Below, piece by piece: positions 30,369 through 39,168 of a stretch of 64,000 nucleotides of DNA. The DNA comes from Aphanomyces cochlioides (taxonomy: Eukaryota > Oomycota > Saprolegniomycetes > Saprolegniales > Verrucalvaceae), in NCBI GenBank assembly GCA_019828595.1, contig JAHQRK010000016.1:1116001-1180000 (forward strand). The letters run 5' to 3'. The first letter of the stretch is position 1. Each line of letters begins with the position of its first letter. The position numbers and the translations under genes are program-made. Below the pieces are notes generated by a model that made no database searches, was not told where the DNA came from, and saw only the letters and a program-made list of their open reading frames with translations.

Positions 30369-30797
30369 ATGACCAAGTCAACCACGTTTGCACCGAGCGA
30401 ATCGGACTCTCGAGACACAACCATTTGGCTTGTGCTCTTCTTGGTTCCTGCGATTGCACTGGCGCTGCTGTACGTTGTCGCTTCTCAATCTCGCCGATAT
30501 CAGGTGTTTCAAATCGCTCCCCACGCAGTTCCGTCGATCTTGTCGACGCCAAGAGCTGCCCCGCCACGAGAGGCCCCATCTTCAGATCAACTGGAGGACG
30601 ACGCGAGTGATCGCGCCAGTCAATCGTGCTCGTTCAAGTCCATTCTGACCGATCGAAGCGAGCCAAGTGAGCCGAGCAACCCCGGCCAAGAAAACTCCCC
30701 TCGGCATCGCACATTCTCGTGGACGTCGAATTGGAGTGAGACGAGTGATCCTGGCTACGGAGGCTGGTGGGGCCGTGGGTCATACCTTATCCTCTGA
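30369..30797 (+). CDS. Single-pass membrane protein with SWTSN/GYGGWWGRG tail, member D (left arm)
   Basis: From ATG 30369: MTKSTTFAPSESDSRDTTIW, one transmembrane helix (IWLVLFLVPAIALALLYVVA, about 19-38), a basic stop-transfer (SQSRRYQ) and a cytoplasmic tail of about 100 residues. The tail blocks VPSILSTPR, SDQLEDDASDR, SCSFKSILTDRSEPSEP, RTFSWTSNWSE and DPGYGGWWGRGSYLIL match the protein at 61233-61910. The frame upstream of the ATG is open but contains no signal peptide. A signal-peptide-like stretch (LVVLAVQSATSVATAS) lies just upstream in another frame, so the gene may have lost its secretory leader by frameshift, or an intron is missed. It ends exactly at the inverted-repeat border: its stop codon is partly outside the duplicated arm. 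Confidence 0.7.
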   Translation: MTKSTTFAPSESDSRDTTIWLVLFLVPAIALALLYVVASQSRRYQVFQIAPHAVPSILSTPRAAPPREAPSSDQLEDDASDRASQSCSFKSILTDRSEPSEPSNPGQENSPRHRTFSWTSNWSETSDPGYGGWWGRGSYLIL

Positions 30798-30914
30798 TCC
30801 ACCATAATACCCTTAGGGCATCTCCACCGCGCAGCTATGAAGCATTGAGTTGCCGCGTATTTCATGGAGCTATGGTGGAACGGTATCTAAATTCACTCCT
30901 CAGTTTCTACTCGT

Positions 30915-31724
30915 GCCAAGTTTTCTACAACTCGATGCAGAGTCCAAGCAATTTCGAGTCATTTGGAAACCTGTTTCCATGCCATCTCTTCGTGCCTTCT
31001 CCGTTTGCATCGTGCTGCTGTTCTTGACGGTCGTTGCGGCAAACGAGCAGCACCATCGACACCTACGTAGTGTCCAAGACGCACCAACGGTCCTCTCCTA
31101 CTCGAACGTATCCATGATCCACTCCACGGTGAACATCACGAACGCGACTGCCATGAACTCCAACAGCAACTCCACCAACGACGACGATGCCATTACGTTT
31201 CCACCACGTCCGTCGCTCAGCTCTGAATCACCAGACTCGACCAAGTGGCTCTTGGTGAGCATGATTGCGGCTCTTCCACTCGTGCTAGCGTGCATCGTTG
31301 CGTCTCAGTGGCGCCGCTACAAGCGCTATCACACCTCTCGACATCAAACGTCTCTTCCAGTGACAACCACCACCGCACCACCACCACTACCGTCATCGGT
31401 GAATGCACATCCGAAACCATCCATCTATCGCCTCTCGTCTTCATTGATCATCTTGACTCCACGGCGTGACACTCCTGCAGCGACTACGTACTCGCGACAA
31501 CTCGACGACCACGACGATCAAGGTTTCCGTCCCTCGGTGTCATCCATACTGGCTAACGCAGGTAGCCCCGACGACGGCGGTGACGAGACTTCCAGGCCAC
31601 GCCGTGCGTTCTCATGGACATCGAATGTGAGCGAGAGGTGCGACTGTAGCGGCAGCGGCGTCTCGTGGGGCCGTGGTTGAAGTCGAGGACGTTGACCAGA
31701 GTAGAAGTGAGACCATGTTTGTCA
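30915..31724 (+). repeat. Direct repeat, copy 1 (gene E)
   Basis: An 810-bp segment identical, as far as I compared, to 36211-37020 (constant offset 5296). Outside these limits the sequences diverge at once on the left and within about 12 bp on the right. Confidence 0.92.
30979..31680 (+). CDS. Signal-peptide/TM membrane protein, member E (spacer copy)
   Basis: From ATG 30979: MPSLRAFSVCIVLLFLTVVAA is a signal peptide. It is followed by a short ectodomain rich in N-glycosylation sequons (NVSM, NITN, NSNSTN), a transmembrane helix (WLLVSMIAALPLVLACIVAS) and a basic cytoplasmic tail. Tail blocks SSSLIILTPRRDTPAATTYSRQLDD and RRAFSWTSNVSE are shared with the protein at 61233-61910. The extreme C-terminus differs (CDCSGSGVSWGRG), keeping only WGRG of the family's GYGGWWGRG. 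About 233 residues. No known family; the layout is that of a small type I receptor or adaptor. An upstream in-frame extension to 30850 exists but would bury the signal peptide. Confidence 0.75.
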   Translation: MPSLRAFSVCIVLLFLTVVAANEQHHRHLRSVQDAPTVLSYSNVSMIHSTVNITNATAMNSNSNSTNDDDAITFPPRPSLSSESPDSTKWLLVSMIAALPLVLACIVASQWRRYKRYHTSRHQTSLPVTTTTAPPPLPSSVNAHPKPSIYRLSSSLIILTPRRDTPAATTYSRQLDDHDDQGFRPSVSSILANAGSPDDGGDETSRPRRAFSWTSNVSERCDCSGSGVSWGRG

Positions 31725-32264
31725 TAAAGTGAAGATTGATGCCGTTCCAGGAGACTGCGCCACAGCTCCAAGTAATGCGCGACAATTCCTCCTCTCTGCA
31801 CAATGCGCTCGACGAACAACTTGACTTTTAGTGGACCAGAGGATAAGGTATGACCCACGGCCCCACCAGCCTCCGTAGCCAGGATCACTCGTCTCACTCC
31901 AATTCGACGTCCACGAGAATGTGCGATGCCGAGGGGAGTTTTCTTGGCCGGGGTTGCTCGGCTCACTTGGCTCGCTTCGATCGGTCAGAATGGACTTGAA
32001 CGAGCACGATTGACTGGCGCGATCACTCGCGTCGTCCTCCAGTTGATCTGAAGATGGGGCCTCTCGTGGCGGGGCAGCTCTTGGCGTCGACAAGATCGAC
32101 GGAACTGCGTGGGGAGCGATTTGAAACACCTGATATCGGCGAGATTGAGAAGCGACAACGTACAGCAGCGCCAGTGCAATCGCAGGAACCAAGAAGAGCA
32201 CAAGCCAAATGGTTGTGTCTCGAGAGTCCGATTCGCTCGGTGCAAACGTGGTTGACTTGGTCAT
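31722..32264 (-). CDS. Member D, right-arm copy with lost stop and C-terminal extension
   Basis: The inverted copy of the gene at 30369-30797. The ATG at 32264 and the coding sequence up to GRGSYLIL are identical, but the stop (TGA) is TGG here because the arm ends inside that codon. The frame reads on for about 37 residues (WSTKSQVVRRAHCAERRNCR onward) into spacer DNA to a stop at 31722. The terminal GSYLIL of the family is therefore internal. If a free C-terminus matters, this copy may not be equivalent. It could be a functional variant or a by-product of the rearrangement. Confidence 0.6.
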   Translation of the reverse strand: MTKSTTFAPSESDSRDTTIWLVLFLVPAIALALLYVVASQSRRYQVFQIAPHAVPSILSTPRAAPPREAPSSDQLEDDASDRASQSCSFKSILTDRSEPSEPSNPGQENSPRHRTFSWTSNWSETSDPGYGGWWGRGSYLILWSTKSQVVRRAHCAERRNCRALLGAVAQSPGTASIFTL

Positions 32265-32620
32265 GTTTGTCGAGTTCACGATGCTTCGTCCGAAGCTGTA
32301 GCCACGCTCGTTGCACTTTGAACTGCGAGAACAACGAGCGTGTTGCCCTGGAAAGAATTGGCTGCACCACAGTCGCGGAGACACGAACGAGTCACTGGTT
32401 GGGACATCATGGAGACTGGCATGACATGGGATAACAGAGACTATCCACCGAGGATAAACGGGGCCACGTCACCACTGCAGAGTCACCCTCCCAAGGTCCG
32501 CGAAAGATAGCATGGCCATCGACGACACAACTCTGTCGCCCTGTTTCTTGTCCATCAAGTCACGTCCATGGCTGCGACAACCAACAGGTTGGTCAGTCTT
32601 GGTTTTGTCTCGTTGGTTCC

Positions 32621-33151
32621 ATGTCAGCAATCCACTCTTACGTCGTCGCTGTCGTCTTTGCTCTTTTCACTGCTCTCGCTTCGTGTGAGATGTTTAGCTC
32701 GACCGAAGACGTCGTGGTGGTTCACCAACGGCGTGACTACATCACAGTCGTCAAGGCCGACTCGCCACTCCACCAAACTCTCCGTCGCTTGGCGGCCATT
32801 TCTAACAAGGACGCGCCTCCGAAACAAGAAGCTCGGGCGAGTCTCCCCGCCGAGTACTCGGTGAATCTCTTGCAGCCGTTTGGCGGTGCTTCCGCTGGAG
32901 TGGCGGCGGAAGCCCATGCGAATCAAAAGGCAGAGGCGAGCAGCCTGGACAAAGCGCACTCGGGTGCGTCCGCCGAGAAGAAGGCCGACCGTGGCGACAT
33001 CTTTTATGAAAAGCTCATTATCTTCAAGACGAGCCACGACCGCGTCAAGGAACAAGCGGCGACGGACAACAAACGACTGAGCAAGCAAGACCAGAGCATA
33101 GAGTCGGAGCGCGGTCAGCAAGCCAAGCAAGGCCAATCGATCAACAACTGA
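32621..33151 (+). CDS. Small secreted protein, unknown (right arm)
   Basis: The inverted-repeat copy of the gene at 29482-30012. It encodes the identical 176-residue protein with signal peptide MSAIHSYVVAVVFALFTALASC and an Ala/Glu/Lys/Gln-rich polar C-terminus. It remains divergent from the extended copy of member D (start 32264). Both copies keep intact frames and the same upstream DNA. Confidence 0.68.
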   Translation: MSAIHSYVVAVVFALFTALASCEMFSSTEDVVVVHQRRDYITVVKADSPLHQTLRRLAAISNKDAPPKQEARASLPAEYSVNLLQPFGGASAGVAAEAHANQKAEASSLDKAHSGASAEKKADRGDIFYEKLIIFKTSHDRVKEQAATDNKRLSKQDQSIESERGQQAKQGQSINN

Positions 33152-33200
33152 AGACGCGAATAGTATATTTAAGCTCATGGATGTCGTGTCTACGTCGATG

Positions 33201-33824
33201 CTACGGCTTGTGCATGGTCGCGAGCAACGTCTCGACGGTCGCTTTGGTTTCTTCGAGCTCTGCGTGGAGCGTTCGAATGTACGACACGACGTCGGCGAGC
33301 GTCGCGCGCACTTCGCCGTCTGTCATGCTGTCAATCGCATGCACATTGAGCTTTTGGACGCGGCGGCGGCGAGTGATCAAGGTGAGCTTCTCGGGCTGGC
33401 CACGGACAAAGTCGGGATGGGAAAATTCGAGCGCGGTGGCGATTTTGACTTTGTGGAAGCGATACGAGTTGAGTTGGCGATAAAAGCTTGCAAACTTGAT
33501 GGATTTGAAATACAGCGGCAAGTACGTCGCTTCGAGTGCTTTTGGGTCCAAGATCACGAACGCCGTGCCTTCCTTTGTCCACGTTGCAACCGCTGGCGAG
33601 CAATCTTCCAGCATGGCGTAGAGACGCTTGAGGTACGAGTTATTCTTCCTCTCTTGACCAGTCGGTGCTGTCGTCGTCGCTGTGGTGGCTTCTGACGGCC
33701 AATCGTCCAAACTGAGCTCGTCGTTGTCGCTCGAGTCATTGCCATCGTCGAGTGTGAACTTGGCATCTTTGAGGAAATCCGACATGTCGTTCATGTCGTT
33801 GCCAAAGTCGAATGTGGTGGTCAT
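33201..33824 (-). CDS. HSF-type DNA-binding domain protein (copy 4, right arm)
   Basis: Inverted-repeat copy of the gene at 28809-29432, with an identical 207-residue protein (FASFYRQLNSYRFHKVKIA recognition region). It is convergent with the secreted-protein gene as in the left arm. Confidence 0.85.
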   Translation of the reverse strand: MTTTFDFGNDMNDMSDFLKDAKFTLDDGNDSSDNDELSLDDWPSEATTATTTAPTGQERKNNSYLKRLYAMLEDCSPAVATWTKEGTAFVILDPKALEATYLPLYFKSIKFASFYRQLNSYRFHKVKIATALEFSHPDFVRGQPEKLTLITRRRRVQKLNVHAIDSMTDGEVRATLADVVSYIRTLHAELEETKATVETLLATMHKP

Positions 33825-34788
33825 GGCGGAAATTGTTTATTGAGGCATGGAAGATCGCTCGGAGCTCGGTGGCCACGTCGGATGCTGCGGATTTTCAACT
33901 TTCTCGGTGGATGTGGCCCATGGATCCTTCCCAGGTTCATGTGGACATTTCTGTCGCGATCAGAATGACGTGAGCAATGCAAGAATGCACGTGAGAATAT
34001 GCTCACCGAGTACAAATATTCCAAATTAATACTGACATGCTTTCATCCGAACATACAAACCTCAAGTCTAACACTTTATTATGTCACTATTAATCTGGAG
34101 CATGCATGCTGTCACCCTCTAGGCTAAACTACTAGTCTCCAAGGTTACGACAGAGTTATGCACAAGCTGCCTGTTCATAAAGCTCAAAGGAAACCAAGGC
34201 TGGAGCTACAGCGTGTTCGTCTGGCGAATCTAGACTACAGTTCGTCACAGATTCGACTAGCAAGTCGGTTCTCCATGTACGACACAACATACCGTCGAGT
34301 TGAGTAGGAACGCTACTTGGTACGAAGATCTCACTCTTGGCTGCACCATCATGCATTCCATGCCAAGTCGAAGCACCGAGTGGATGTCGCGATGGTAGCT
34401 ACACTCGTGGTTTAGTTCGCTTGGATCCATTCAGAAAAATTGTTGAGGCATTTCGTTGGAATCGTCAGTCGGATGTGCCCGGGATGACTCCGTGAGCCAT
34501 GTCCGTGAACATCGTTGTGTGAGAAGTCGACGATCAGCTCGACGCGTGAGCCATGACGACCGAGTGAAGGTGACCTTCTCGACCATTACTGTACGATCTC
34601 CCTCTTGGCAACACGTCCAACTGTGCAACCTCCTCGACACAACCATGCACACACTGCTCTCCACGGAGTCTTTCGTTTCAGATGGACGCCGATCCCATGC
34701 CTCGACACGCACTGCTCTTGGCAGTTCGAGCAACGACAAAGTTCTCCACGAGAAAACCACCACAGGACGAACAAACAATCAAACTTTA
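33825..34788. other. Intergenic in right arm
   Basis: The inverted copy of 27844-28808. It lacks one G in the CCCGGG stretch near 34479. No gene seen. Confidence 0.45.
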
Positions 34789-35406
34789 CTATTTGTCATG
34801 ACTGTCTTGTGCCAGCATGGATTGAATGATCGCTTTCGTTTCGTCGAGCTCGGCTCGCATCGTGTGGACAAACGAGGTGACGTCCACGATCGTTGAGCGC
34901 ACTTCGCTGTCGGTCATGGCTTCAATCGCGCGACTGTTGAGTGTGCGGACACGCCGCCGCCGCCCGATTGTGCCAACGTTGCGTCGAAGGCCGCGGACAA
35001 ACTCGGGATGGGAAAACTCGAACGCGGTCGTGCCAACTTTGACTTTTTGGAAGCGATACGAGTTGAGCTGTCGGCAAAAACTGTCAAACTTGGCTGATTT
35101 GAAGTGCTGCGGCAAGTACGACAGCTCGAGGGCTCTCGGGTCCAAGACGATGAACGCCGTGCCGCACCTTGTCCACGTCGCCACGGACGGTGTGCATTCT
35201 TCCAGCATGGCGTAGAGCCGCTCCAAGTACGTCGCATTGGTGTCATGGTCGGCTGTAGTTCTTCGTCTGGGGAAGCTGGCATTGTCGTCTGATGCGGTTT
35301 CTTCAGCATCGCTCGTGTCAGCGTCGTCCACGGCAAGCACTGCGTTGTGGAGGAGCGCCGACATGCTTGTCGTCGCGGAACTCGCGGTCAAAGCTCTCTT
35401 CGCCAT
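34789..35406 (-). CDS. HSF-type DNA-binding domain protein (copy 3, right arm)
   Basis: Inverted-repeat copy of the gene at 27226-27843, with an identical 205-residue protein (FDSFCRQLNSYRFQKVKVG recognition region). It is the sixth HSF-domain gene of the cluster if both arms are counted. Confidence 0.85.
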   Translation of the reverse strand: MAKRALTASSATTSMSALLHNAVLAVDDADTSDAEETASDDNASFPRRRTTADHDTNATYLERLYAMLEECTPSVATWTRCGTAFIVLDPRALELSYLPQHFKSAKFDSFCRQLNSYRFQKVKVGTTAFEFSHPEFVRGLRRNVGTIGRRRRVRTLNSRAIEAMTDSEVRSTIVDVTSFVHTMRAELDETKAIIQSMLAQDSHDK

Positions 35407-35903
35407 GGTTCAAGCAAGTTTACAAATGAACTTATTGGAGGTGTCCATGAGCATGACCGCCGTGGCGTCGATCTCTCCATGCATCTGGACTCCAATTTCG
35501 AGCTCCATCGTGTACAGAGGACACGTTTAGAGTCACACGCTGCCGTCGATTCGAGTCGACTTGCATCCACCTCTGCCGTGGAGTTGAGGCGCGTGAGTAA
35601 TGCGGCGTCTTCAGAAGCAAGGACAACTTTTCAAACGTATCCATCCAATGCCATTGACACCGCCGTGACGAATGAGACTCCTGGAGCTTTGGACGTTTTG
35701 TCCACTGGATCGACCGCTGCCATGGCAACAAGACGAGTGTCCAACGAAGGATCCAACTGAAGGCGTGACAGCCACACGTTCAAACTCAACAAATTCTCGT
35801 CTCAAGCAAGAAGAATCCAACGTCTAGCTCATGTCGGAACGCTCGCAGTGAAAACTCTCCAGTTGACGAGATGTCCGTCGTCACTGCTCCATCTACATAT
35901 CTG

Positions 35904-36210
35904 GTGAAGACAATTCATGGTTTCAACGTTGTTACTTGAGCTCGAATCGTCTTTGTTTGGCCGAGCCTTAACACCATGACGATGCGGCAAGTCGCTCGTC
36001 GTTCTTGCTGGCCATACATTCGCGTAGACAGCCGAGTCGGACGACAGGGAGATTTCGAGGACTATGTCGGGGAAATGGTTGTTTCGTGGGTCGAATTGCC
36101 AGGTCATGACAAGGTCCATGGCATTTCCTTGTTCCGTCAAGAGCCCCGACGATCCACACGTGTAGCTCCCCATGATTTGCCTCAGAAGTGTCTGCCTCCT
36201 CAACTTCTAG
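35904..36210. other. Unique 307-bp segment between right arm and direct repeat
   Basis: Not found elsewhere in the window. No gene recognised. It joins the outer end of the right arm to the second copy of gene E. Confidence 0.4.
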
Positions 36211-37020
36211 GCCAAGTTTTCTACAACTCGATGCAGAGTCCAAGCAATTTCGAGTCATTTGGAAACCTGTTTCCATGCCATCTCTTCGTGCCTTCTCCGT
36301 TTGCATCGTGCTGCTGTTCTTGACGGTCGTTGCGGCAAACGAGCAGCACCATCGACACCTACGTAGTGTCCAAGACGCACCAACGGTCCTCTCCTACTCG
36401 AACGTATCCATGATCCACTCCACGGTGAACATCACGAACGCGACTGCCATGAACTCCAACAGCAACTCCACCAACGACGACGATGCCATTACGTTTCCAC
36501 CACGTCCGTCGCTCAGCTCTGAATCACCAGACTCGACCAAGTGGCTCTTGGTGAGCATGATTGCGGCTCTTCCACTCGTGCTAGCGTGCATCGTTGCGTC
36601 TCAGTGGCGCCGCTACAAGCGCTATCACACCTCTCGACATCAAACGTCTCTTCCAGTGACAACCACCACCGCACCACCACCACTACCGTCATCGGTGAAT
36701 GCACATCCGAAACCATCCATCTATCGCCTCTCGTCTTCATTGATCATCTTGACTCCACGGCGTGACACTCCTGCAGCGACTACGTACTCGCGACAACTCG
36801 ACGACCACGACGATCAAGGTTTCCGTCCCTCGGTGTCATCCATACTGGCTAACGCAGGTAGCCCCGACGACGGCGGTGACGAGACTTCCAGGCCACGCCG
36901 TGCGTTCTCATGGACATCGAATGTGAGCGAGAGGTGCGACTGTAGCGGCAGCGGCGTCTCGTGGGGCCGTGGTTGAAGTCGAGGACGTTGACCAGAGTAG
37001 AAGTGAGACCATGTTTGTCA
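36211..37020 (+). repeat. Direct repeat, copy 2 (gene E)
   Basis: Second copy of 30915-31724 (offset 5296). Confidence 0.92.
36275..36976 (+). CDS. Signal-peptide/TM membrane protein, member E (second copy)
   Basis: Identical to the protein at 30979-31680 (signal peptide, sequon-rich ectodomain, one TM helix, SWTSN tail). Here the gene faces a sulfotransferase gene tail-to-tail (stop to stop 97 bp). The third family member at 61233-61910 and its neighbouring sulfotransferase copy show the same arrangement. This may be the ancestral position of gene E, since the sulfotransferase neighbour is shared with the other locus. Confidence 0.75.
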   Translation: MPSLRAFSVCIVLLFLTVVAANEQHHRHLRSVQDAPTVLSYSNVSMIHSTVNITNATAMNSNSNSTNDDDAITFPPRPSLSSESPDSTKWLLVSMIAALPLVLACIVASQWRRYKRYHTSRHQTSLPVTTTTAPPPLPSSVNAHPKPSIYRLSSSLIILTPRRDTPAATTYSRQLDDHDDQGFRPSVSSILANAGSPDDGGDETSRPRRAFSWTSNVSERCDCSGSGVSWGRG

Positions 37021-37073
37021 GAAAATGAAGATGTACGTCGTCGACTGTGCTGCTCGAGATGACAAGGAGCTCG

Positions 37074-38030
37074 CTAGTCCATCCACTGAAAGAGAGGTTG
37101 AGCCACTGGCAAGTCCTGGAGCTTGTCAATTTCGACGTCGAATTGACGCCACTGGTCGGCGGTCGGCGTTGGACTGCCGTTTCGGTCGACCGTGTCCACG
37201 TAGTTCTTCCAGTCGCCATTGCCGCCTTTGCGAAAGAACAACTGGCGGTGCGTCGGCGCTTCCGACTGCATGGCAGCGAACGACGTCTTGGTTGTCACGG
37301 CTTGGCGCTTGGCATCCGACAGCGGAATGTCGAGAAACGCGGCGAGTTTGGTCAAGTTGTCGTCAAAGTTGGTCACCATGTCCTCGTAGTAGAGGACTAG
37401 GATACGGCACTTGGCGTGGTCGTCCATGAACGTTTGCATGGCTTTGAGATGCTCAAAGTAGTTGCCTTCCATGTAGAACGAATACGATCCGTCGTGGTCG
37501 TCCCGACCAAGCCAGCCGCCACGCACGATGTGCATCTTCTCCAGCATGTGATGCAGCGAGACGTACGCATCCTTGGGGTTGCGCAGCATGTAGACGATTC
37601 TCGCCGTCTCGGCAAGCTTTGGCGGCTGCAATTCCGGTCGCAAGTGCGTTGAAAAGATGCGCGGCGACGGCTGGTCGAGCATGTCCTGGATCGAGAGCTC
37701 GGGGGACGGCATGCGGCCTCTTTCATGATGCAAGTAGTCCAAGTAGACTTGGCCAAATGACGCGGCGTCCTTGGCGCTCTCATACGTCGGTGCAAAGTTG
37801 CCCGTGTCGTCCAAGCGCGTGAGCATATACAAGGTCTTCTGGAGGAATGTCGTGCCGCATTTAGCAAACGTCAGCGCGACAATGTCTTCGGGCTTGAAGT
37901 CGAGGTGGTAGAACGCATTGTACCCTTCCTCGTTGAAATGCGGCTCGACGGGAAACCCGCGGAAGCGATGATGCGGAAGCGTTCGTCGAGGTGTGGGCTC
38001 CATCCGATGGATTTCAATGTTGCAGTCCAT
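37074..38030 (-). CDS. Cytosolic-type sulfotransferase (PAPS-dependent)
   Basis: Transfers sulfate from PAPS to an unknown acceptor. From ATG 38030 (MDCNIEIHRMEPTPRR) the protein is 318 residues; an in-frame ATG at 38108 would add 26. The PAPS 5'-phosphosulfate loop is TFAKCGTTFLQK (about residue 60), the 3'-phosphate motif is RIVYMLRNPKDAYVSLHH, and the C-terminal RKGGNGDWKNYVD contains the RKGxxGDWK signature. LVLYYEDMVTNFDDNLTKLAAFL is also typical. All key residues are present, so it is likely active. No signal peptide or TM is seen, so it is cytosolic. Paralogues occur at 57138, 58437 and 60121, on the other side of the retrotransposon block. Confidence 0.9.
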   Translation of the reverse strand: MDCNIEIHRMEPTPRRTLPHHRFRGFPVEPHFNEEGYNAFYHLDFKPEDIVALTFAKCGTTFLQKTLYMLTRLDDTGNFAPTYESAKDAASFGQVYLDYLHHERGRMPSPELSIQDMLDQPSPRIFSTHLRPELQPPKLAETARIVYMLRNPKDAYVSLHHMLEKMHIVRGGWLGRDDHDGSYSFYMEGNYFEHLKAMQTFMDDHAKCRILVLYYEDMVTNFDDNLTKLAAFLDIPLSDAKRQAVTTKTSFAAMQSEAPTHRQLFFRKGGNGDWKNYVDTVDRNGSPTPTADQWRQFDVEIDKLQDLPVAQPLFQWMD

Positions 38031-38109
38031 GTCTTTGAGATCCAACGAAGAACGCAACCGAATATGCCACTGTCGTGCCCGTTTATACAGGCGCACGTCG
38101 CATTCCATC

Positions 38110-38653
38110 TCCCTGCAGGAGACTCAACTGCGACGTCGTGGAGCCTCGCCATTGCCGCGGCTTTTGCCACTCGTGGGAAGGCTCTCGTTGCATGGAGAAG
38201 TGGCGTGGTCGTAGCGCACTCTCTATCCTCCTGCTTGAGGCGGTGATATTCGCATTCGCATTGCGCCACCATGGTATCAGCAGTGGCGTGCTTGCACTGG
38301 CGGGTTGCATCGTCGTGTTGCACTGGACCTCGACTTGTGATCGTCCATCCATGACGCTTTGACCTCTTCATCACCTCAGAGATGAGCAACGACGATGTTC
38401 CTACTCGAGATACCACAGACCGTCGACTTCCCCAATCCGATTGAGCCCCTGGTTTGTCCAGAGTCGACGACGACTGCGCTCCTTTTTCTCGTCGACGCTC
38501 CCCAGCCACGTGGCCGAAGGACAGAGCGTACACAATAGCGTCTACATGGTACACGAGGCGAGAGAACATCGAGATCATGACACAATGCAGAGAATGCCGT
38601 GGTTCATGGACGGACAGCGCATCATTGGAAAGTGTCATCCAACAATGGAAGTA
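38110..38653. other. Intergenic upstream of sulfotransferase
   Basis: No supported gene. It probably holds the sulfotransferase promoter. Confidence 0.4.
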
Positions 38654-39039
38654 TCACTGGAGCAGCGTCTGTTGTTGTTGTGGTTTCTTTAGCAGGTTGG
38701 GCTCGGCAAACAACGCGGGCTCAATTGACTCAGTGCCGCGGTGAGTGAGATCCAAGTGGTCTGTCGACGCATCGTACACTTCAGCAACCTTGGCAGCCGT
38801 CAGTTTTTTTGTCTTGGGCTTGTCGACATCAGCGTCGCCTTTGTACGCCGGTCGGATCTTGCCTTTTGCATCGCAACCAATAATTTCACCAAGTCTTGCA
38901 AGGAATCGAATGTGGTTCCCACTATGTCTGGACAGCGAGCTCGGTCAAGGTCCTCCACAGAGCTAAGTGTCTCTGCCTCAAAGACGTCATGTACCTCCTC
39001 GGTGTCACCTCCGCTTGAGATTCCCTTCGAGTGAGAGCC
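38654..39039 (-). pseudogene. Possible frameshifted gene fragment, unknown
   Basis: Two overlapping minus-strand frames both look protein-like. The upstream one (39039 to about 38870) reads EEVHDVFEAETLSSVEDLDRA and then TFDSLQDLVKLL. The downstream one (about 38944 to the stop at 38654) reads IIGCDAKGKIRPAYKGDADV, KPKTKKLTAAKVAEVYDAS and EPALFAEPNLLKKPQQQQ. Neither has a good start. A frameshift around 38870-38890 would join them. No family recognised. It may be a decayed gene at the edge of the retrotransposon block or a missed-exon gene. Confidence 0.25.
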
Positions 39040-39155
39040 ATGCCGTGATCCACCCGCCGAGATTCATCACATGGACCCACTTTACCATTTACACTTACAC
39101 TTTACCACTTCCTGGTTTACTGCTTTACCAATTGTCGCTTGTTGAATATCGAAAA

Positions 39156-39168
39156 GGGGGATAGCTCA
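39156..39168. repeat. Target-site duplication copy 1 (GGGGGATAGCTCA)
   Basis: GGGGGATAGCTCA immediately before the 3' end of retroelement 1 (minus strand). The same 13 bp occurs at 47771-47783 and 56415-56427. Confidence 0.75.

Larger units (their letters stand above)
26729..30796 (+). repeat. Left arm of large inverted duplication
   Basis: A 4068-bp segment that reappears reverse-complemented at 31837-35903. Paired coordinates sum to 62632 in the outer part and 62633 in the inner part. The change is explained by one extra G near 28154 (CCCGGGGCAC against CCCGGGCAC). All protein-coding stretches I compared between arms are identical. It carries HSF copies 3 and 4, a secreted-protein gene and a membrane-protein gene. 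The outer 26533-26728 flank is not duplicated. Confidence 0.93.
30797..31836. other. Spacer between inverted arms
   Basis: 1040 bp separating the arms. It contains gene E (30979-31680), which with its flanks (30915-31724) is repeated directly at 36211-37020. 31725-31836 is read through by the altered copy of gene D on the minus strand. Confidence 0.85.
31837..35903 (-). repeat. Right arm of large inverted duplication
   Basis: The reverse complement of 26729-30796, 4067 bp. Outer border CAGATATGTAG at 35903 matches the left border at 26729. The inner border lies within the stop codon of gene D. See the left arm for the one-base difference. Confidence 0.93.

Noticed and set aside
26729..35903. 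Interpreting the inverted repeat as a DNA transposon with terminal inverted repeats
   Set aside because: The arms are 4 kb long and carry four host-type genes each. No transposase is present, and no target-site duplication is visible at 26729 or 35903. A replication-based rearrangement fits better.
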